Below are positions 8,937 through 18,869 of a DNA stretch of 64,000 nt, one piece after another. Source of the DNA: Vagococcus proximus (lineage in GTDB: Bacteria > Bacillota > Bacilli > Lactobacillales > Vagococcaceae); NCBI RefSeq assembly GCF_029143285.1, contig NZ_JAPDSH010000008.1, forward strand, positions 1-64,000, given 5' to 3'. A program made the translations under genes and the position numbers. Position 1 is the stretch's first letter, and the number at the start of each line of letters is the position of its first letter. The notes under the pieces are model-generated. The model saw only the letters and a program-made list of their open reading frames with translations, searched no databases and was not told where the DNA came from.

Positions 8937-9899
8937 TTATTGAATACGAATTCTAGGGTCTACTAAACTCATAATGATATCTGACAATAACGTCCCTACC
9001 AATGTGGCAATCCCTAAAATCAAAATCAAGGCAGTGATAACTGTATAATCACGTTGAAGAATAGAATCAATAAATAATTTACCAATACCTGGATAACCGA
9101 ATATTTTCTCAATAACGATTGATCCACTAATTAAACCTGTGATTTCATACCCTAATTGCGAAGCAATCGGTAATGAAGCATTACGGAATATATGTCGTGT
9201 GTACACACGATTTGTCGGTACACCTTTCGAACGAGCCGTTCTAACATAATCCAAACCTTGCGAATCGATAACCTCACTACGTAGGTACTGAATCGTTACA
9301 GCCGTCGCAAGTAGCGCTTGAGAAATCGCTGGTAATATCAAATGATAAAATTTATCCCAGTAATAAGCTCCTGTTCCCGGAATAACCGAACTTGAAACAG
9401 ACCCTGTTGTAGGGAACCAGTCTAAGCGGTAACCAAAAACAAATAGCATAATTAAAGCAAAAATGAAAACTGGTACCGCAAAACTGAAGAAGTTATAAAT
9501 GACAACCAGTTTATCGAACCATGAGTTTTTATAGCGACCAGCAAGTAGCCCTAATGGCAACGCAATCAAATACGTGATAATAACTGTCACAATTGACAAT
9601 AAGATTGTATTAATAGCACGTTCACCAATTAATGTTGACACTGGCATTTTATACAAGAAACTCTTACCAAAGTCTCCGTGGAACGCATTGGTAACCCAAC
9701 GGATATATTGCGTCGTCCACGGGTCATTCAACCCTGCAGCTTCTCGCATTTTATCAATCGTTGCCCCGTCCATATTCGGATTTATAAGTCCCGAGAATGG
9801 GTCCCCTGGCATCAACTGAGCTAATATAAAGATGAAGACACTCAAAATGAAAATTTGAGGGATCATTAAAATCACACGTCGTAATATCGTTTTCCACAT
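8937..9899 (-). CDS. oppB: Oligopeptide ABC transporter permease OppB
   Basis: 320 aa. A first membrane helix at about residues 9-30 is followed by the family's periplasmic-type loop (GLNDPWTTQYIRW) and five further helices starting near residue 97. The EAA coupling loop is near 220 (RTARSKGVPTNRVYTRHIFRN). It forms the membrane pore with OppC. The start is two bases after the oppF stop, so translation is probably coupled. Confidence 0.92.
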   Translation of the reverse strand: MWKTILRRVILMIPQIFILSVFIFILAQLMPGDPFSGLINPNMDGATIDKMREAAGLNDPWTTQYIRWVTNAFHGDFGKSFLYKMPVSTLIGERAINTILLSIVTVIITYLIALPLGLLAGRYKNSWFDKLVVIYNFFSFAVPVFIFALIMLFVFGYRLDWFPTTGSVSSSVIPGTGAYYWDKFYHLILPAISQALLATAVTIQYLRSEVIDSQGLDYVRTARSKGVPTNRVYTRHIFRNASLPIASQLGYEITGLISGSIVIEKIFGYPGIGKLFIDSILQRDYTVITALILILGIATLVGTLLSDIIMSLVDPRIRIQ

Positions 9900-9901
9900 A
9901 A

Positions 9902-10852
9902 TTAAACTCCCTCACTTTCTAACTGTCTTAAGGCCGCTTGATGTGTTGGTGTTAATTCTTTCAAATCATAAACACGTCCCTTTTCATCGTAATAGTCTTG
10001 TTGTAACGTTTGATATTCTTGCTCCACTTGTATACGTTTCGCTTTATGTTCCTCACGATTCGCTACATCAATCTTTGGAATAGCCGATAATAAACGCTTC
10101 GTATAAATATGCTGCGGATTAGTATAAATATCTTCCCTCGTTCCAATCTCAACAAAACGACCTTTATGCATAATCGCTAAATTATCACACATGTGCTTCA
10201 CTACTCCCAAATCATGAGAAATGAACAAGTAACTCAGACCGTATTCCTCTTGGATGCGTTTCATAAAGTTAAGAACCTGCGCTTGTACGGATAAATCAAG
10301 AGCTGATACCGGCTCATCCGCTACAATCAACTTTGGACTTGTCGCAACCGCGCGAGCTACACCTAAACGTTGACGCTGTCCACCTGAAAATTCATGGGGA
10401 TATTTATAAAGAGCATCTGTCGGCATTCCCACAATATCTAACATCGCTTGAATTTTCTTCTTTTCTTCTTGGTCTGATAGACGTTCAAAGTTACGAATAG
10501 GCTCACCTATAATATCAATAACGCGCTTCTTAGGATTTAAACTCGACATCGAATCTTGGAAAATCATCTGCACATCTTTGTTATAATCCATTTGCTTACG
10601 GATTGATTTTTTTGTTATATCTTGGCCTTGGTAAATGATTTCACCTGACGTTACTTTTTCAAGTCCAACAATTGCTTTTCCTGTCGTTGACTTCCCTGAA
10701 CCTGATTCACCAACAAGTCCGTAAGTCTTTCCTTCTTCAATTACAAAATCAACACCATCTACCGCTAAAACATGATCCGTTACTCGATTTAGAAAGCCAC
10801 TACGAATAGGATAATGTATTTTCAAATCGTTAATTCTCATTAATTCTCCCAT
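9902..10852 (-). CDS. oppF: Oligopeptide ABC transporter ATPase OppF
   Basis: 316 aa. It is an ABC ATPase with Walker A GESGSGKST (about residues 48-56), signature SGGQRQRLG (about 155-163), Walker B ending in ADEPVSALD, and an oligopeptide-type C-terminal extension. It powers peptide uptake with OppD. The ATG overlaps the oppD stop by one base. A second ATG at 10840, four codons in, has GGGAG five bases upstream and could be the true start. Confidence 0.92.
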   Translation of the reverse strand: MGELMRINDLKIHYPIRSGFLNRVTDHVLAVDGVDFVIEEGKTYGLVGESGSGKSTTGKAIVGLEKVTSGEIIYQGQDITKKSIRKQMDYNKDVQMIFQDSMSSLNPKKRVIDIIGEPIRNFERLSDQEEKKKIQAMLDIVGMPTDALYKYPHEFSGGQRQRLGVARAVATSPKLIVADEPVSALDLSVQAQVLNFMKRIQEEYGLSYLFISHDLGVVKHMCDNLAIMHKGRFVEIGTREDIYTNPQHIYTKRLLSAIPKIDVANREEHKAKRIQVEQEYQTLQQDYYDEKGRVYDLKELTPTHQAALRQLESEGV

Positions 10853-11859
10853 TACACGCCAGCTCCTTCATCTTTAAAATGGAAATGTTTGTAACATGTA
10901 CAACGAACTAAATGCCCTGGTGCTACTTCGTGCAACTCTGGGTCTTCTTCGTGTTCCGATTCTTCAATCCACGGAATACGCGGCGCGAATCGACACCCTA
11001 CTCTTGGTAAATTCTTAAGCGATGGGACGATTCCTTCTATTACATGTAACTCTTTATCAATCGAATCCTCTTGAGGGATTGAATTTAATAATGAACGAGT
11101 ATATGGATGTTTCGGATTAGCAAACAATTCAGCGACAGGCGCTTCTTCAACAATTTGCCCCGCATACATGACCGCTACTCTATCTGCAACCTCTGCTACA
11201 ACCGCTAAATCATGGGTAATTAAAATAATCCCTGATTCTGTTTCCTTCTGTAACTCTGATAACAGATCTAATATTTGCGCTTGAATAGTTACATCTAATG
11301 CTGTCGTCGGTTCATCCGCAATAATCACGGGCGGCTTACATGAAATCGCAATCGCAATGATGACACGTTGTCTCATTCCACCTGATAATTCATGAGGATA
11401 TTGCTCAGCCACACGTTCGCCATTTTTAATCCCTACTTGATCTAATAATTCTAAAACACGTGCTTTTTTCTGCTCCGTATTAAAATCAGTATGGTAAGAC
11501 AACGCTTCTGCAATTTGGTCGCCAATTCTCATCAGAGGGTTTAAAGCTGATAAGGGGTCTTGAAAGATCATTCCGATATCATTTCCGCGAATTTGGTTAT
11601 ACAATGTCTCATTAAACTCTAATATATTCATATCTTTATAGATGACATTTCCAGTAATTCTAGTATTTCCTGCATTTTGAAGTCCCATAATCGTCGTCGC
11701 CAAGGTACTCTTTCCGCAACCAGACTCTCCAACTATAGCTAAAACCTCATTTTTATCTAATGTTAAAGAAACACCGTCAACTGCGTCATAAAAATCATCT
11801 TTTATACGAAAACCTGTATGTAATTCACGAATATCTAATAATTGATTAGTATCTTCCAT
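10852..11859 (-). CDS. oppD: Oligopeptide ABC transporter ATPase OppD
   Basis: 335 aa. Walker A GESGCGKST (about 42-50), signature LSGGMRQRV, and Walker B with ADEPTTALD are all present. The C-terminal oligopeptide/dipeptide extension (GCRFAPRIPW to VRCTCY) keeps some but not all of the cysteines seen in many homologues. It is the first gene of the operon, with an ideal GGAGG nine bases before the ATG. Confidence 0.93.
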   Translation of the reverse strand: MEDTNQLLDIRELHTGFRIKDDFYDAVDGVSLTLDKNEVLAIVGESGCGKSTLATTIMGLQNAGNTRITGNVIYKDMNILEFNETLYNQIRGNDIGMIFQDPLSALNPLMRIGDQIAEALSYHTDFNTEQKKARVLELLDQVGIKNGERVAEQYPHELSGGMRQRVIIAIAISCKPPVIIADEPTTALDVTIQAQILDLLSELQKETESGIILITHDLAVVAEVADRVAVMYAGQIVEEAPVAELFANPKHPYTRSLLNSIPQEDSIDKELHVIEGIVPSLKNLPRVGCRFAPRIPWIEESEHEEDPELHEVAPGHLVRCTCYKHFHFKDEGAGV

Positions 11860-11954
11860 CTAAATAACCTCCTTATAACTCTTAATAAATGAAAATCAAT
11901 CTAAAACACGTTCGTTTTCTCATGTTATTTTAATTTTCTTATCGTTATTTAATT

Positions 11955-11983
11955 ATTATACACAACGCTCTCATTAAATTCAA
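11955..11983 (-). promoter_or_regulatory. Sigma-A promoter of oppDFBCA
   Basis: On the minus strand TTGAAT (11983-11978), 17 bp, then TATAAT (11960-11955). This leaves a leader of about 90 bases before oppD. Confidence 0.75.
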
Positions 11984-12044
11984 ATATTAATAACATTATT
12001 TTCACATTTTTATATTAAACCGTTTTAATAAAACCTAAAAAGAG

Positions 12045-12094
12045 CAAAAAAAATAAGCAACCATCAGCTGTGCATCTGCTAATGATTACTTATT
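12045..12094 (-). terminator. Terminator of acpP
   Basis: A 17-bp stem that closes through several G-U pairs on the minus-strand RNA, with a nine-base loop, followed by eight T. It lies directly after the acpP stop and separates it from the opp promoter. Confidence 0.85.
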
Positions 12095-12095
12095 T

Positions 12096-12335
12096 TTATA
12101 GGTTAGTTGAAATATACTCAACTGCGGCACCTACTGTTTCTATTTTCTCTGCGTCTTCGTCAGAAATTTCCGTACCAAACTCATCTTCAAGTTCTAGAAC
12201 AAATTCCATGATACTAATTGAATCTGCACCAAGATCATCCTTAATGCTCAATGATTCGACTACTTTTTCTTCTTCAATATCGAAATGTTTCGTGATAATC
12301 AAGCGTACTTTTTGTAATACTTCTTCTTTAGTCAT
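12096..12335 (-). CDS. acpP: Acyl carrier protein
   Basis: 79 aa, acidic, normal size. The phosphopantetheine attachment serine is Ser39 in the GADSIS motif (usually GADSLD or similar). It carries growing acyl chains for fatty acid and phospholipid synthesis; AcpS, encoded at 33197-33550, would load its arm. The ATG at 12335 has GGAGG nine bases upstream, whereas the in-frame extension by ten codons has no such site. It follows plsX by 107 bases, an association common in Lactobacillales and related to acyl-phosphate use. Confidence 0.93.
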   Translation of the reverse strand: MTKEEVLQKVRLIITKHFDIEEEKVVESLSIKDDLGADSISIMEFVLELEDEFGTEISDEDAEKIETVGAAVEYISTNL

Positions 12336-12442
12336 GTTTGTCCACCTCCAGACTATTACAAACAATTTACATATAATACAATATTATTTTACTTATTAAT
12401 TCGAGCTTTGTCTAGTTTTTTTGCAAATTACTTAAAAAACTC

Positions 12443-13459
12443 TTACTTTTCAGTAACTTCTTCCACTTTTTCATCAAAGTATGCCACCAATTCACCAATA
12501 ACATTACTTTCTAGCATTGTATGAATTTGACGAATTGTATGCGAAACAGCTTCTGGACCTGTCGAACCATGTGTTTTAACCACTGGTGCTTTTAGTCCAA
12601 ACAAGACCGCACCACCATGAGAAGAATAATCTAATTCTTTTTTCATACCACGTAACGCATCTTTTAATAGCAAGGCCCCAATTTTACCTTTTAACCCTGC
12701 GCCTAAAATAGATTTTTTAAGAACTGACATTAGTGACATGGCTGTCCCTTCAGTTGCTTTAAGAACCGCATTGCCTGTAAAGCCATCAGTTACCACAACA
12801 TCTGCGGCACCTGCCAGTAAGTCGCGCGCTTCAATGTTTCCAGTGAAATTAATAGAACCTTCAGCAGCTAATAATTCATAAGCTTTTTTAGTTAGCTCAC
12901 TTCCTTTTGTCGCTTCAGCCCCATTATTCAATAACGCAACACGTGGATTAGCTATCCCTCTTACATTTTTCGCGTAATAAGAGGCTAATATAGCATACTG
13001 TAAGATATGCTCTGGCTTATTATCAGCATTAGCCCCCATATCAATAAAATCAAATCCACCATCAGGTTGTCCCATAACGGGCATGGTTGTCATTAAACCT
13101 GGACGCTCAACATTCTTGATACGACCAATAATAAATAAACCAGCTGCAAGTAAGGCTCCTGTATTTCCTGCTGAAAAGATAGCATCCGCTTGACCCTCTT
13201 TAACGGCTTTAGCCGCTAAAACCATTGACGCTTCTTTTTTACGACGGATGGCACGTACCGGTTCATCGTCACTTTCAATTTTATCATCCGTATGGATAAT
13301 CACTATATTCTTTTCGTTCGTTAAGTGTTCTCTTATCGCCGACTCTTTTCCATATAGTTGAAACTCCGTATCAGGAAATTCTTTCTGAGCAAGCATAACA
13401 CCTTCCACAATCGCTTTAGGTGCGAAATCGCCGCCCATTGCATCTACCGCTATTTTCAT
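12443..13459 (-). CDS. plsX: Phosphate acyltransferase PlsX
   Basis: 338 aa from the ATG at 13459 (GGAGA nine bases upstream). PlsX converts acyl-ACP to acyl-phosphate, which PlsY uses to start phosphatidic acid synthesis. The N-terminal [14 protein letters not shown] and the later [12 protein letters not shown] segment are strong family marks. It lies between recG and acpP; grouping with acpP and fakA gives a membrane-lipid neighbourhood, since FakA also makes acyl-phosphate. Confidence 0.95.
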   Translation of the reverse strand: MKIAVDAMGGDFAPKAIVEGVMLAQKEFPDTEFQLYGKESAIREHLTNEKNIVIIHTDDKIESDDEPVRAIRRKKEASMVLAAKAVKEGQADAIFSAGNTGALLAAGLFIIGRIKNVERPGLMTTMPVMGQPDGGFDFIDMGANADNKPEHILQYAILASYYAKNVRGIANPRVALLNNGAEATKGSELTKKAYELLAAEGSINFTGNIEARDLLAGAADVVVTDGFTGNAVLKATEGTAMSLMSVLKKSILGAGLKGKIGALLLKDALRGMKKELDYSSHGGAVLFGLKAPVVKTHGSTGPEAVSHTIRQIHTMLESNVIGELVAYFDEKVEEVTEK

Positions 13460-13531
13460 ATGTAGACTCTCCTCTCTTATATTCACTCGACTATTATATC
13501 ATAAACAAATCTTTGTTCACTCTCTCTTAGG

Positions 13532-15571
13532 TTAATCAAACCACGGATTAGCAGCCTCACCTGTTAAAATCTTTTCTTTCATCCCGTTATAAAGCTTATT
13601 CTTCCACCAGTCTTCTTCTGACCATATCAACGCAGCATCTTGTCTTGCTGCCTCCATTACTACAAAATCAGCTACCAAATCACCTACCATAAACTGCGGC
13701 AAACCAGATTGTCTCGCACCGAAAACTTCCCCCGGTCCACGCATTTCTAAATCTTTTTGACTTAAAACGAACCCATCATTCGTCTCTGTCATGATTTTCA
13801 TTCTCTGACTTCCCATTTCACTCTTAGGATTAGCCACTAAAATACAATGCGACGCTTGACTCCCACGCCCAACACGTCCTCTTAACTGATGCAACTGTGC
13901 CAACCCAAATCGGTCCGCATCCATAATAATCATTGCTGTAGCATTCGGAACATTCACACCTACTTCAATAACGGTTGTCGAAACGAGTACCTGACACTTA
14001 TTTTCTTTAAACTCTGTCATAATATGATCTTTTTCTGAGGGCTTCATTTTCCCATGAAGCAAGCCAACTTCATATGTTGGTCCATAATAATGATGCAGTT
14101 TCTCATAAATGTCCATCGCATTTTTTACATCTAAGGTCTCAGACTCATCAATCAGCGGACAAATCACATAAGCTTGATGTCCCATTTCTAATTCCGTACG
14201 CATCCATGCTAAAACGGTTTCTAATTGAGGTGGCTTAATCCACCTAGTCTCAATCGGAATACGACCTGCTGGTAACTCATCAATAACCGAGACATCCATC
14301 TCACCATAAGCCGTTATAGCCAGTGTCCTTGGAATTGGCGTAGCCGTCATAAAGAGCACATCTGGATCCATCCCTTTTTCACGTAGAATCTTACGCTGAT
14401 TAACACCAAAACGGTGCTGCTCATCCGTTATAACTAGACCTAACTGACTGAATTCAACATCTTTTTGAATAAGAGCATGAGTTCCTACTACAATATCAAT
14501 CGTCCCATCCGCTAGCCCTGCTAAAATATGACGACGTTCTTTCGCCTTCGTTGAACCTGTTAATAACGCAACGTTTACTTCCAAAGGATCAAATAAGCCA
14601 TTTAAACTTGCCAAATGCTGTTCTGCTAGTATTTCCGTAGGAACCATCAACGCCCCTTGAACACCAGCTGTCACCGCTGCATAAAGAACGAGAGCTGCCA
14701 CAACTGTTTTACCACTCCCAACATCCCCTTGAAGCAAACGTAACATATGCTTATGACTTCTCATATCACGGCAAATTTCATTAGTCACCCGTTTCTGAGC
14801 CTCTGTCAATTCGAAGGGTAACGTTGTAATAAAACCTTTTAAACGTTCTACATCATATAACAGTTGTCTGCCCTGTCCCATTTCACGCTCTTGATGACGA
14901 AGCTGTTGCATTCTCATCTGGAACTCAAAAAACTCTTCATAAATCAAACGACGACGAGCCAAGTGACTTTCTTCTGACGTTTTTGGGAAATGCATCGCTT
15001 TTATCGCTTCAGGACGTGGCATTAATTGATAACGTTCTATCAGTTCTTCTGGCAACCACTCTGTTAGCAAATCACCATACTCCGTGAACGCTACTTTAAT
15101 TAACTCCACTAAAGCTTGCTGTCTCACCTCTTTAGAAACGTGATAGATTGGCGAAAAATCAATATCCTGATCCTTCGTCCCCAATACTTTCATCCCTGTC
15201 AAAGACTTACGCTTCGCATCCCACTTACCATAAATGGCTACTTCTTCGTTCACATTAATTTTAGACTTTAAAAACGGTTGATTAAAGAAAGTCACACTCA
15301 CAACCGCATGTTCTTCCATCATTCTAAAACTCAACCTACTTTTACGATGTCCATAATAAGACACAACAGGCTCTGCAATAACAACCCCTTTTAATACAAC
15401 TTTCTCTTGGTCGCCAATTTCTTCAATCCGTTTCGCTTGAATATCATCGTACCTAAAAGGGAAATACGTTAACAAATCTTCAACCGTTTCAATCCCTAAC
15501 TTCTGAAGATTCTCTTGTCTTTTTGGACCTACACCCGCTAAACAACTCACTGAATCTGATAAACCCTTCAT
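13532..15571 (-). CDS. recG: ATP-dependent DNA helicase RecG
   Basis: 679 aa. It has an N-terminal helix-hairpin and wedge/OB region (to about residue 150), a superfamily 2 helicase core with Walker A GDVGSGKT (about 282-289) and the DEQH box (about 383-386), and a C-terminal helicase domain with the QLHQLRGRVGRG motif. RecG remodels stalled forks and Holliday junctions. The ATG at 15571 is preferred over the preceding GTG because GGAGG is then seven bases away. It lies downstream of fakA beyond a terminator. Confidence 0.95.
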   Translation of the reverse strand: MKGLSDSVSCLAGVGPKRQENLQKLGIETVEDLLTYFPFRYDDIQAKRIEEIGDQEKVVLKGVVIAEPVVSYYGHRKSRLSFRMMEEHAVVSVTFFNQPFLKSKINVNEEVAIYGKWDAKRKSLTGMKVLGTKDQDIDFSPIYHVSKEVRQQALVELIKVAFTEYGDLLTEWLPEELIERYQLMPRPEAIKAMHFPKTSEESHLARRRLIYEEFFEFQMRMQQLRHQEREMGQGRQLLYDVERLKGFITTLPFELTEAQKRVTNEICRDMRSHKHMLRLLQGDVGSGKTVVAALVLYAAVTAGVQGALMVPTEILAEQHLASLNGLFDPLEVNVALLTGSTKAKERRHILAGLADGTIDIVVGTHALIQKDVEFSQLGLVITDEQHRFGVNQRKILREKGMDPDVLFMTATPIPRTLAITAYGEMDVSVIDELPAGRIPIETRWIKPPQLETVLAWMRTELEMGHQAYVICPLIDESETLDVKNAMDIYEKLHHYYGPTYEVGLLHGKMKPSEKDHIMTEFKENKCQVLVSTTVIEVGVNVPNATAMIIMDADRFGLAQLHQLRGRVGRGSQASHCILVANPKSEMGSQRMKIMTETNDGFVLSQKDLEMRGPGEVFGARQSGLPQFMVGDLVADFVVMEAARQDAALIWSEEDWWKNKLYNGMKEKILTGEAANPWFD

Positions 15572-15593
15572 CACTTTCCCTCCTTTCCTACTA

Positions 15594-15630
15594 TAAAAAA
15601 GAAAAAGCCAAACAGTTATGTCTGGCTTTT
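15594..15630 (-). terminator. Terminator after fakA
   Basis: AAAAGCCAGACA pairs with its partner across a TAAC loop (one G-U pair) on the minus strand and is followed by a T-rich run. It separates fakA from recG. Confidence 0.8.
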
Positions 15631-15643
15631 CCGTATAATCATT

Positions 15644-17320
15644 TTATTCTACTGAGAATAAGTAAGGGTAAACCGGTTGGCCACCTTCGTGAATTTCAAC
15701 TTCTAAATCACTATCGATATTTAAGATTGCTGCTTCTAATGCTTCTGCATCTTCTGCATTACCATCTTCACCAATGATGATTGTAACAATTTCGCTATCT
15801 TCATCAATCATTTTTTCTAATGTTGAAATAGATGTCGCCACTAATTCAGACTGACAGACAACAATTTTGCCTTCTAACATTCCGATATAATGACCTTCTT
15901 TGATTTCGATACCGTCAATAGTTGTATCGCGAACTGCAGTCGTTACTTGACCACTCTTCACTTCATCTAACATTGCAATCATCGCTTCTTTGTTATCATC
16001 TAAAGATAATTGGTCGTTATAACCTAACATCGCTGTCATACCTTGAGAAATAGTTTTTGAAGGAACAACTGCAACTGGAATATCACTTACTTCAGCTGCT
16101 TGATCTGCTGCCATAAAGATATTTTTGTTATTTGGTAAAATAACAACATTTTCAGCATTGACTTCGTCAATTGCTTTTAAGATATCTTCAGTACTTGGGT
16201 TCATTGTTTGCCCACCACTAATGATATAGTTAGCACCTAAACTACGGAATAACTCTTGAACACCTTCACCTGCTGCAATAGCAATAACACCAAATGGTTT
16301 AGCTGGTTGCTTTTCAGAAACAGGGACAGTTTTTTCATTTTCTAAAATAGTATCGTGTTGTAAACGCATGTTATCCACTTTAATTTTAACTAGTGAACCG
16401 AATTTTTGCCCATAGTTCATTACTTCGCCTGGACGTTCTGTATGAACATGAACTTTGATAATCTCATCATCAGCAACTACTAATAATGAATCACCTAAAT
16501 CATTTAAATAGTTACGGAATGTATCATAATCAAATTCGCTATCAACAGTTTCACCTTCGCCAATTTTAACCATGATTTCAGTACAGTAACCGAATGTAAT
16601 ATCTTCAGTCGCAACATGACCTGCTACACTACGGTGGTGCTCAGCATTAACCATTTCAGTCATTTGCGCTGCATTTGGTTGGTAAACTGGATTTTCAACG
16701 ATTTTACCTGATAAAACTTCTAAGAATCCTTCGTAGATGAATAATAGACCTTGTCCACCACTATCAACCACGCCAACTTCTTTTAAAACAGGTAATAAAT
16801 CTGGTGTACGGTCTAATGATTTTTTAGCCCCTTTAACAACAGCTTCCATTACTTCAACACAGTCATCTGTTTCTTTTGCTTTTTTCTCACCAGCTTTAGC
16901 CGCTTCGCGAGACACAGTTAAAATAGTTCCTTCAACAGGTTTCATCACTGCTTTATAAGCTGTTTCCACACCATGAGTAAATGCTGCTGCTAAATCTTGC
17001 GCATTTAATTCAACTACGTCTGGAATTTGTTTTGAAAAACCACGGAATAATTGAGACAAAATAACGCCTGAGTTTCCACGAGCTCCCATTAATAATCCTT
17101 TAGATAAAACTTGAGCTAATTCGCCCACACTTTCAGAAAGACTTGATGAGACTGCTTCAGCCCCACTTGTCATTGATAAATTCATATTTGTTCCTGTATC
17201 GCCATCTGGCACTGGGAATACATTCAACGAGTTAACGTATTCTGCATTCTTATCTAAACGTTCCGCCCCAGCTTGAACCATTGCTTGGAACTGACCGCTC
17301 TTTATAGTTGCTACCTTCAC
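15644..17320 (-). CDS. fakA: Fatty acid kinase subunit A (DegV-partner DAK protein)
   Basis: 558 aa. The N-terminal DhaL-like nucleotide-binding domain contains NVFPVPDGDTGTNMNL (residues about 33-48), whose aspartates bind magnesium-ATP; a middle domain and a FakA C-terminal domain follow. Known role: with a FakB lipid-binding protein it phosphorylates exogenous fatty acids to acyl-phosphate, which feeds the PlsX/PlsY branch. No fakB (degV) gene is in the window. The GTG start has GGAGG eight bases upstream. It follows the Asp23 gene by 39 bases, a conserved Firmicutes pair, and sits next to plsX-acpP. Confidence 0.92.
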   Translation of the reverse strand: MKVATIKSGQFQAMVQAGAERLDKNAEYVNSLNVFPVPDGDTGTNMNLSMTSGAEAVSSSLSESVGELAQVLSKGLLMGARGNSGVILSQLFRGFSKQIPDVVELNAQDLAAAFTHGVETAYKAVMKPVEGTILTVSREAAKAGEKKAKETDDCVEVMEAVVKGAKKSLDRTPDLLPVLKEVGVVDSGGQGLLFIYEGFLEVLSGKIVENPVYQPNAAQMTEMVNAEHHRSVAGHVATEDITFGYCTEIMVKIGEGETVDSEFDYDTFRNYLNDLGDSLLVVADDEIIKVHVHTERPGEVMNYGQKFGSLVKIKVDNMRLQHDTILENEKTVPVSEKQPAKPFGVIAIAAGEGVQELFRSLGANYIISGGQTMNPSTEDILKAIDEVNAENVVILPNNKNIFMAADQAAEVSDIPVAVVPSKTISQGMTAMLGYNDQLSLDDNKEAMIAMLDEVKSGQVTTAVRDTTIDGIEIKEGHYIGMLEGKIVVCQSELVATSISTLEKMIDEDSEIVTIIIGEDGNAEDAEALEAAILNIDSDLEVEIHEGGQPVYPYLFSVE

Positions 17321-17359
17321 TTAATTATCCTCCTTAAGATTAGACTACCCACTGACGCT

Positions 17360-17722
17360 CTAGTCAGGTAGTACGCGTACGCCTTGTACAAAAATATTTA
17401 CTGAGTTAGCTGTAACGCCTAACATTGTTTCAAGATTATATTTAACACTCTCTTGCACGTTACGACTCACTTCTGAGATTTTTGTGCCGTAGCTAACAAT
17501 CGTATAGACATCAATTGCTACCCCGTTATCTTCTTGACGAACGACAACTCCACGAGAATAATTTTCTTTACGTAGTATTTCATTTAAATTATCTTTGATT
17601 TGATTTTTACTAGCCATTCCAACGATGCCGTAAATATCTGTTGCAGCCCCGCCTACGACGGTCGCAATCACATCGTTACTAATTTCAATAGTTCCTGCTT
17701 GTGTTTTAATTTTTACAGCCAT
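17360..17722 (-). CDS. Asp23/Gls24 family envelope stress protein (YloU type)
   Basis: 120 aa, the whole length being an Asp23 (DUF322) domain: GTIEISNDVIATVVGGAA at the start and a central VDVYTIVSYG strand. Relatives are small cytosolic proteins that associate with the membrane and affect cell-envelope stress; the exact job of this short form beside fakA is not known. GGAGG lies ten bases before the ATG. A TTGACA (17837-17832 on the minus strand) upstream could be a -35, but I see no good -10 at the right spacing. Confidence 0.85.
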   Translation of the reverse strand: MAVKIKTQAGTIEISNDVIATVVGGAATDIYGIVGMASKNQIKDNLNEILRKENYSRGVVVRQEDNGVAIDVYTIVSYGTKISEVSRNVQESVKYNLETMLGVTANSVNIFVQGVRVLPD

Positions 17723-17888
17723 AAGATTAAGCCTCCTTTGAGCTATAATTGCCCATTTTCTTCTTTTATTTTATCATAGGCGTTGTTTATTTAAAAGGTT
17801 TATAAGCTTATTAATGTTTTTTTAAGAGTCTTTTGTCAACAACTAGAACTTTCTTCGCTTATTTTCGATAAAAAATAACAAAATTAGC

Positions 17889-17917
17889 TTGCAATAAATA
17901 GCTATCCATGATAAATT
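17889..17917 (+). promoter_or_regulatory. Putative rpmB promoter
   Basis: TTGCAA (17889-17894), 17 bp, TAAATT (17912-17917) preceded by an extended -10 TGA. The -10 is weak, so the call is tentative. Confidence 0.5.
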
Positions 17918-17975
17918 AGTCTAGTATGAGCAGAACAAATATCCGCTCCAATATCAAAGCAAAGGAGGAAGAAAC

Positions 17976-18164
17976 ATGGCAAAAGAATGTTATATTACTG
18001 GACGTAAATCTAGAAGTGGTAATACACGCTCTCACGCGATGAATGCATCAAAACGTACTTGGAAACCGAATTTACAAAAAGTCCGTATTTTAGTAGACGG
18101 TAAACCAAAAAAAGTTTGGGTTTCAACTCGTGCTTTGAAATCAGGTAAAGTAGAACGCGTTTAA
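17976..18164 (+). CDS. rpmB: 50S ribosomal protein L28
   Basis: 62 aa, full length for bacterial L28: starts [12 protein letters not shown] and ends [10 protein letters not shown]. It has only one cysteine and lacks the paired zinc-binding cysteines, so it is the zinc-free type. AAAGGAGG lies eight bases before the ATG. It is a single gene on the plus strand, divergent from the Asp23-fakA unit and convergent with thiN across a shared terminator, the same arrangement as in many Firmicutes. Confidence 0.97.
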   Translation: MAKECYITGRKSRSGNTRSHAMNASKRTWKPNLQKVRILVDGKPKKVWVSTRALKSGKVERV

Positions 18165-18181
18165 TCTAATTTCAAAAAAAT

Positions 18182-18215
18182 AAAAACCATTCAAACAATT
18201 GTTTGAATGGTTTTT
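18182..18215. terminator. Bidirectional terminator between rpmB and thiN
   Basis: A 34-bp perfect palindrome (AAAAACCATTCAAACAA and its complement) with T-runs on both strands, serving rpmB on plus and thiN on minus. Confidence 0.93.
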
Positions 18216-18869
18216 TTATTTGTCTTTACTTTGTATTACCGCAATCAGTCCCGAACTAAATGAAAAATGACTCTTCTCACCTACAAATTCGTTACTCGAC
18301 AAACTTACAGGGTAAGGAATTTCCTGCTTCGTTAACGTATATTTCGCATCCACTAAGGTCAACTCGCTTACGGGAGTTAAACAAACATATGCCAAATAAA
18401 ATTTATCTTCTTCTTTACTAATACAATGTTCCCCTGGTAAATAGTACGTAATTGTATTTTGTGCATCCATCAAAGTAAGTCTACTAGCAATTTGCTGATA
18501 TTTCGACCCAATTACTAACCATAAGTTTGAAAGAAAATGATCCAGGCGTCCTCCAGTAGCTCCTATTAAATATATTGGAAACTCTGGATAATCTCTCATT
18601 GCAATCGACAAAGCCAATTGTGTATCTGTTTCATCTTTTTCCGGCTTAGCATAGTTGATATTGCTTACTTTTTCTTCCACTCTCTTTAACTCTGATTCTG
18701 CAAGAGAATCAAAATCGCCAACGGCCCACTCAGGAACTATACCTTCCTCTAATAAAAAATGAGCACCCCTATCTACTCCAAACCAAATCGTGTCAGTTGA
18801 TAAAAAATTAGAAATATCAGGCCAGAGGTCTCTAGGCCCCCCAGCCACTATTACTATTTTTTTGCTCAT
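18216..18869 (-). CDS. thiN: Thiamine pyrophosphokinase
   Basis: 217 aa. It transfers pyrophosphate from ATP to thiamine, giving thiamine diphosphate. The N-terminal Rossmann-like part contains GVDRGAHFLLEEGIVPEWAVGDFDS and the catalytic segment KDETDTQLALSIA, and the middle has IGATGGRLDHFLSN; these match the TPK catalytic domain, followed by the smaller thiamine-binding domain. The ATG overlaps the rpe stop by four bases (ATGA-type overlap), so it is translationally coupled to rpe. The rsgA-rpe-thiN order is conserved in Firmicutes. Confidence 0.93.
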   Translation of the reverse strand: MSKKIVIVAGGPRDLWPDISNFLSTDTIWFGVDRGAHFLLEEGIVPEWAVGDFDSLAESELKRVEEKVSNINYAKPEKDETDTQLALSIAMRDYPEFPIYLIGATGGRLDHFLSNLWLVIGSKYQQIASRLTLMDAQNTITYYLPGEHCISKEEDKFYLAYVCLTPVSELTLVDAKYTLTKQEIPYPVSLSSNEFVGEKSHFSFSSGLIAVIQSKDK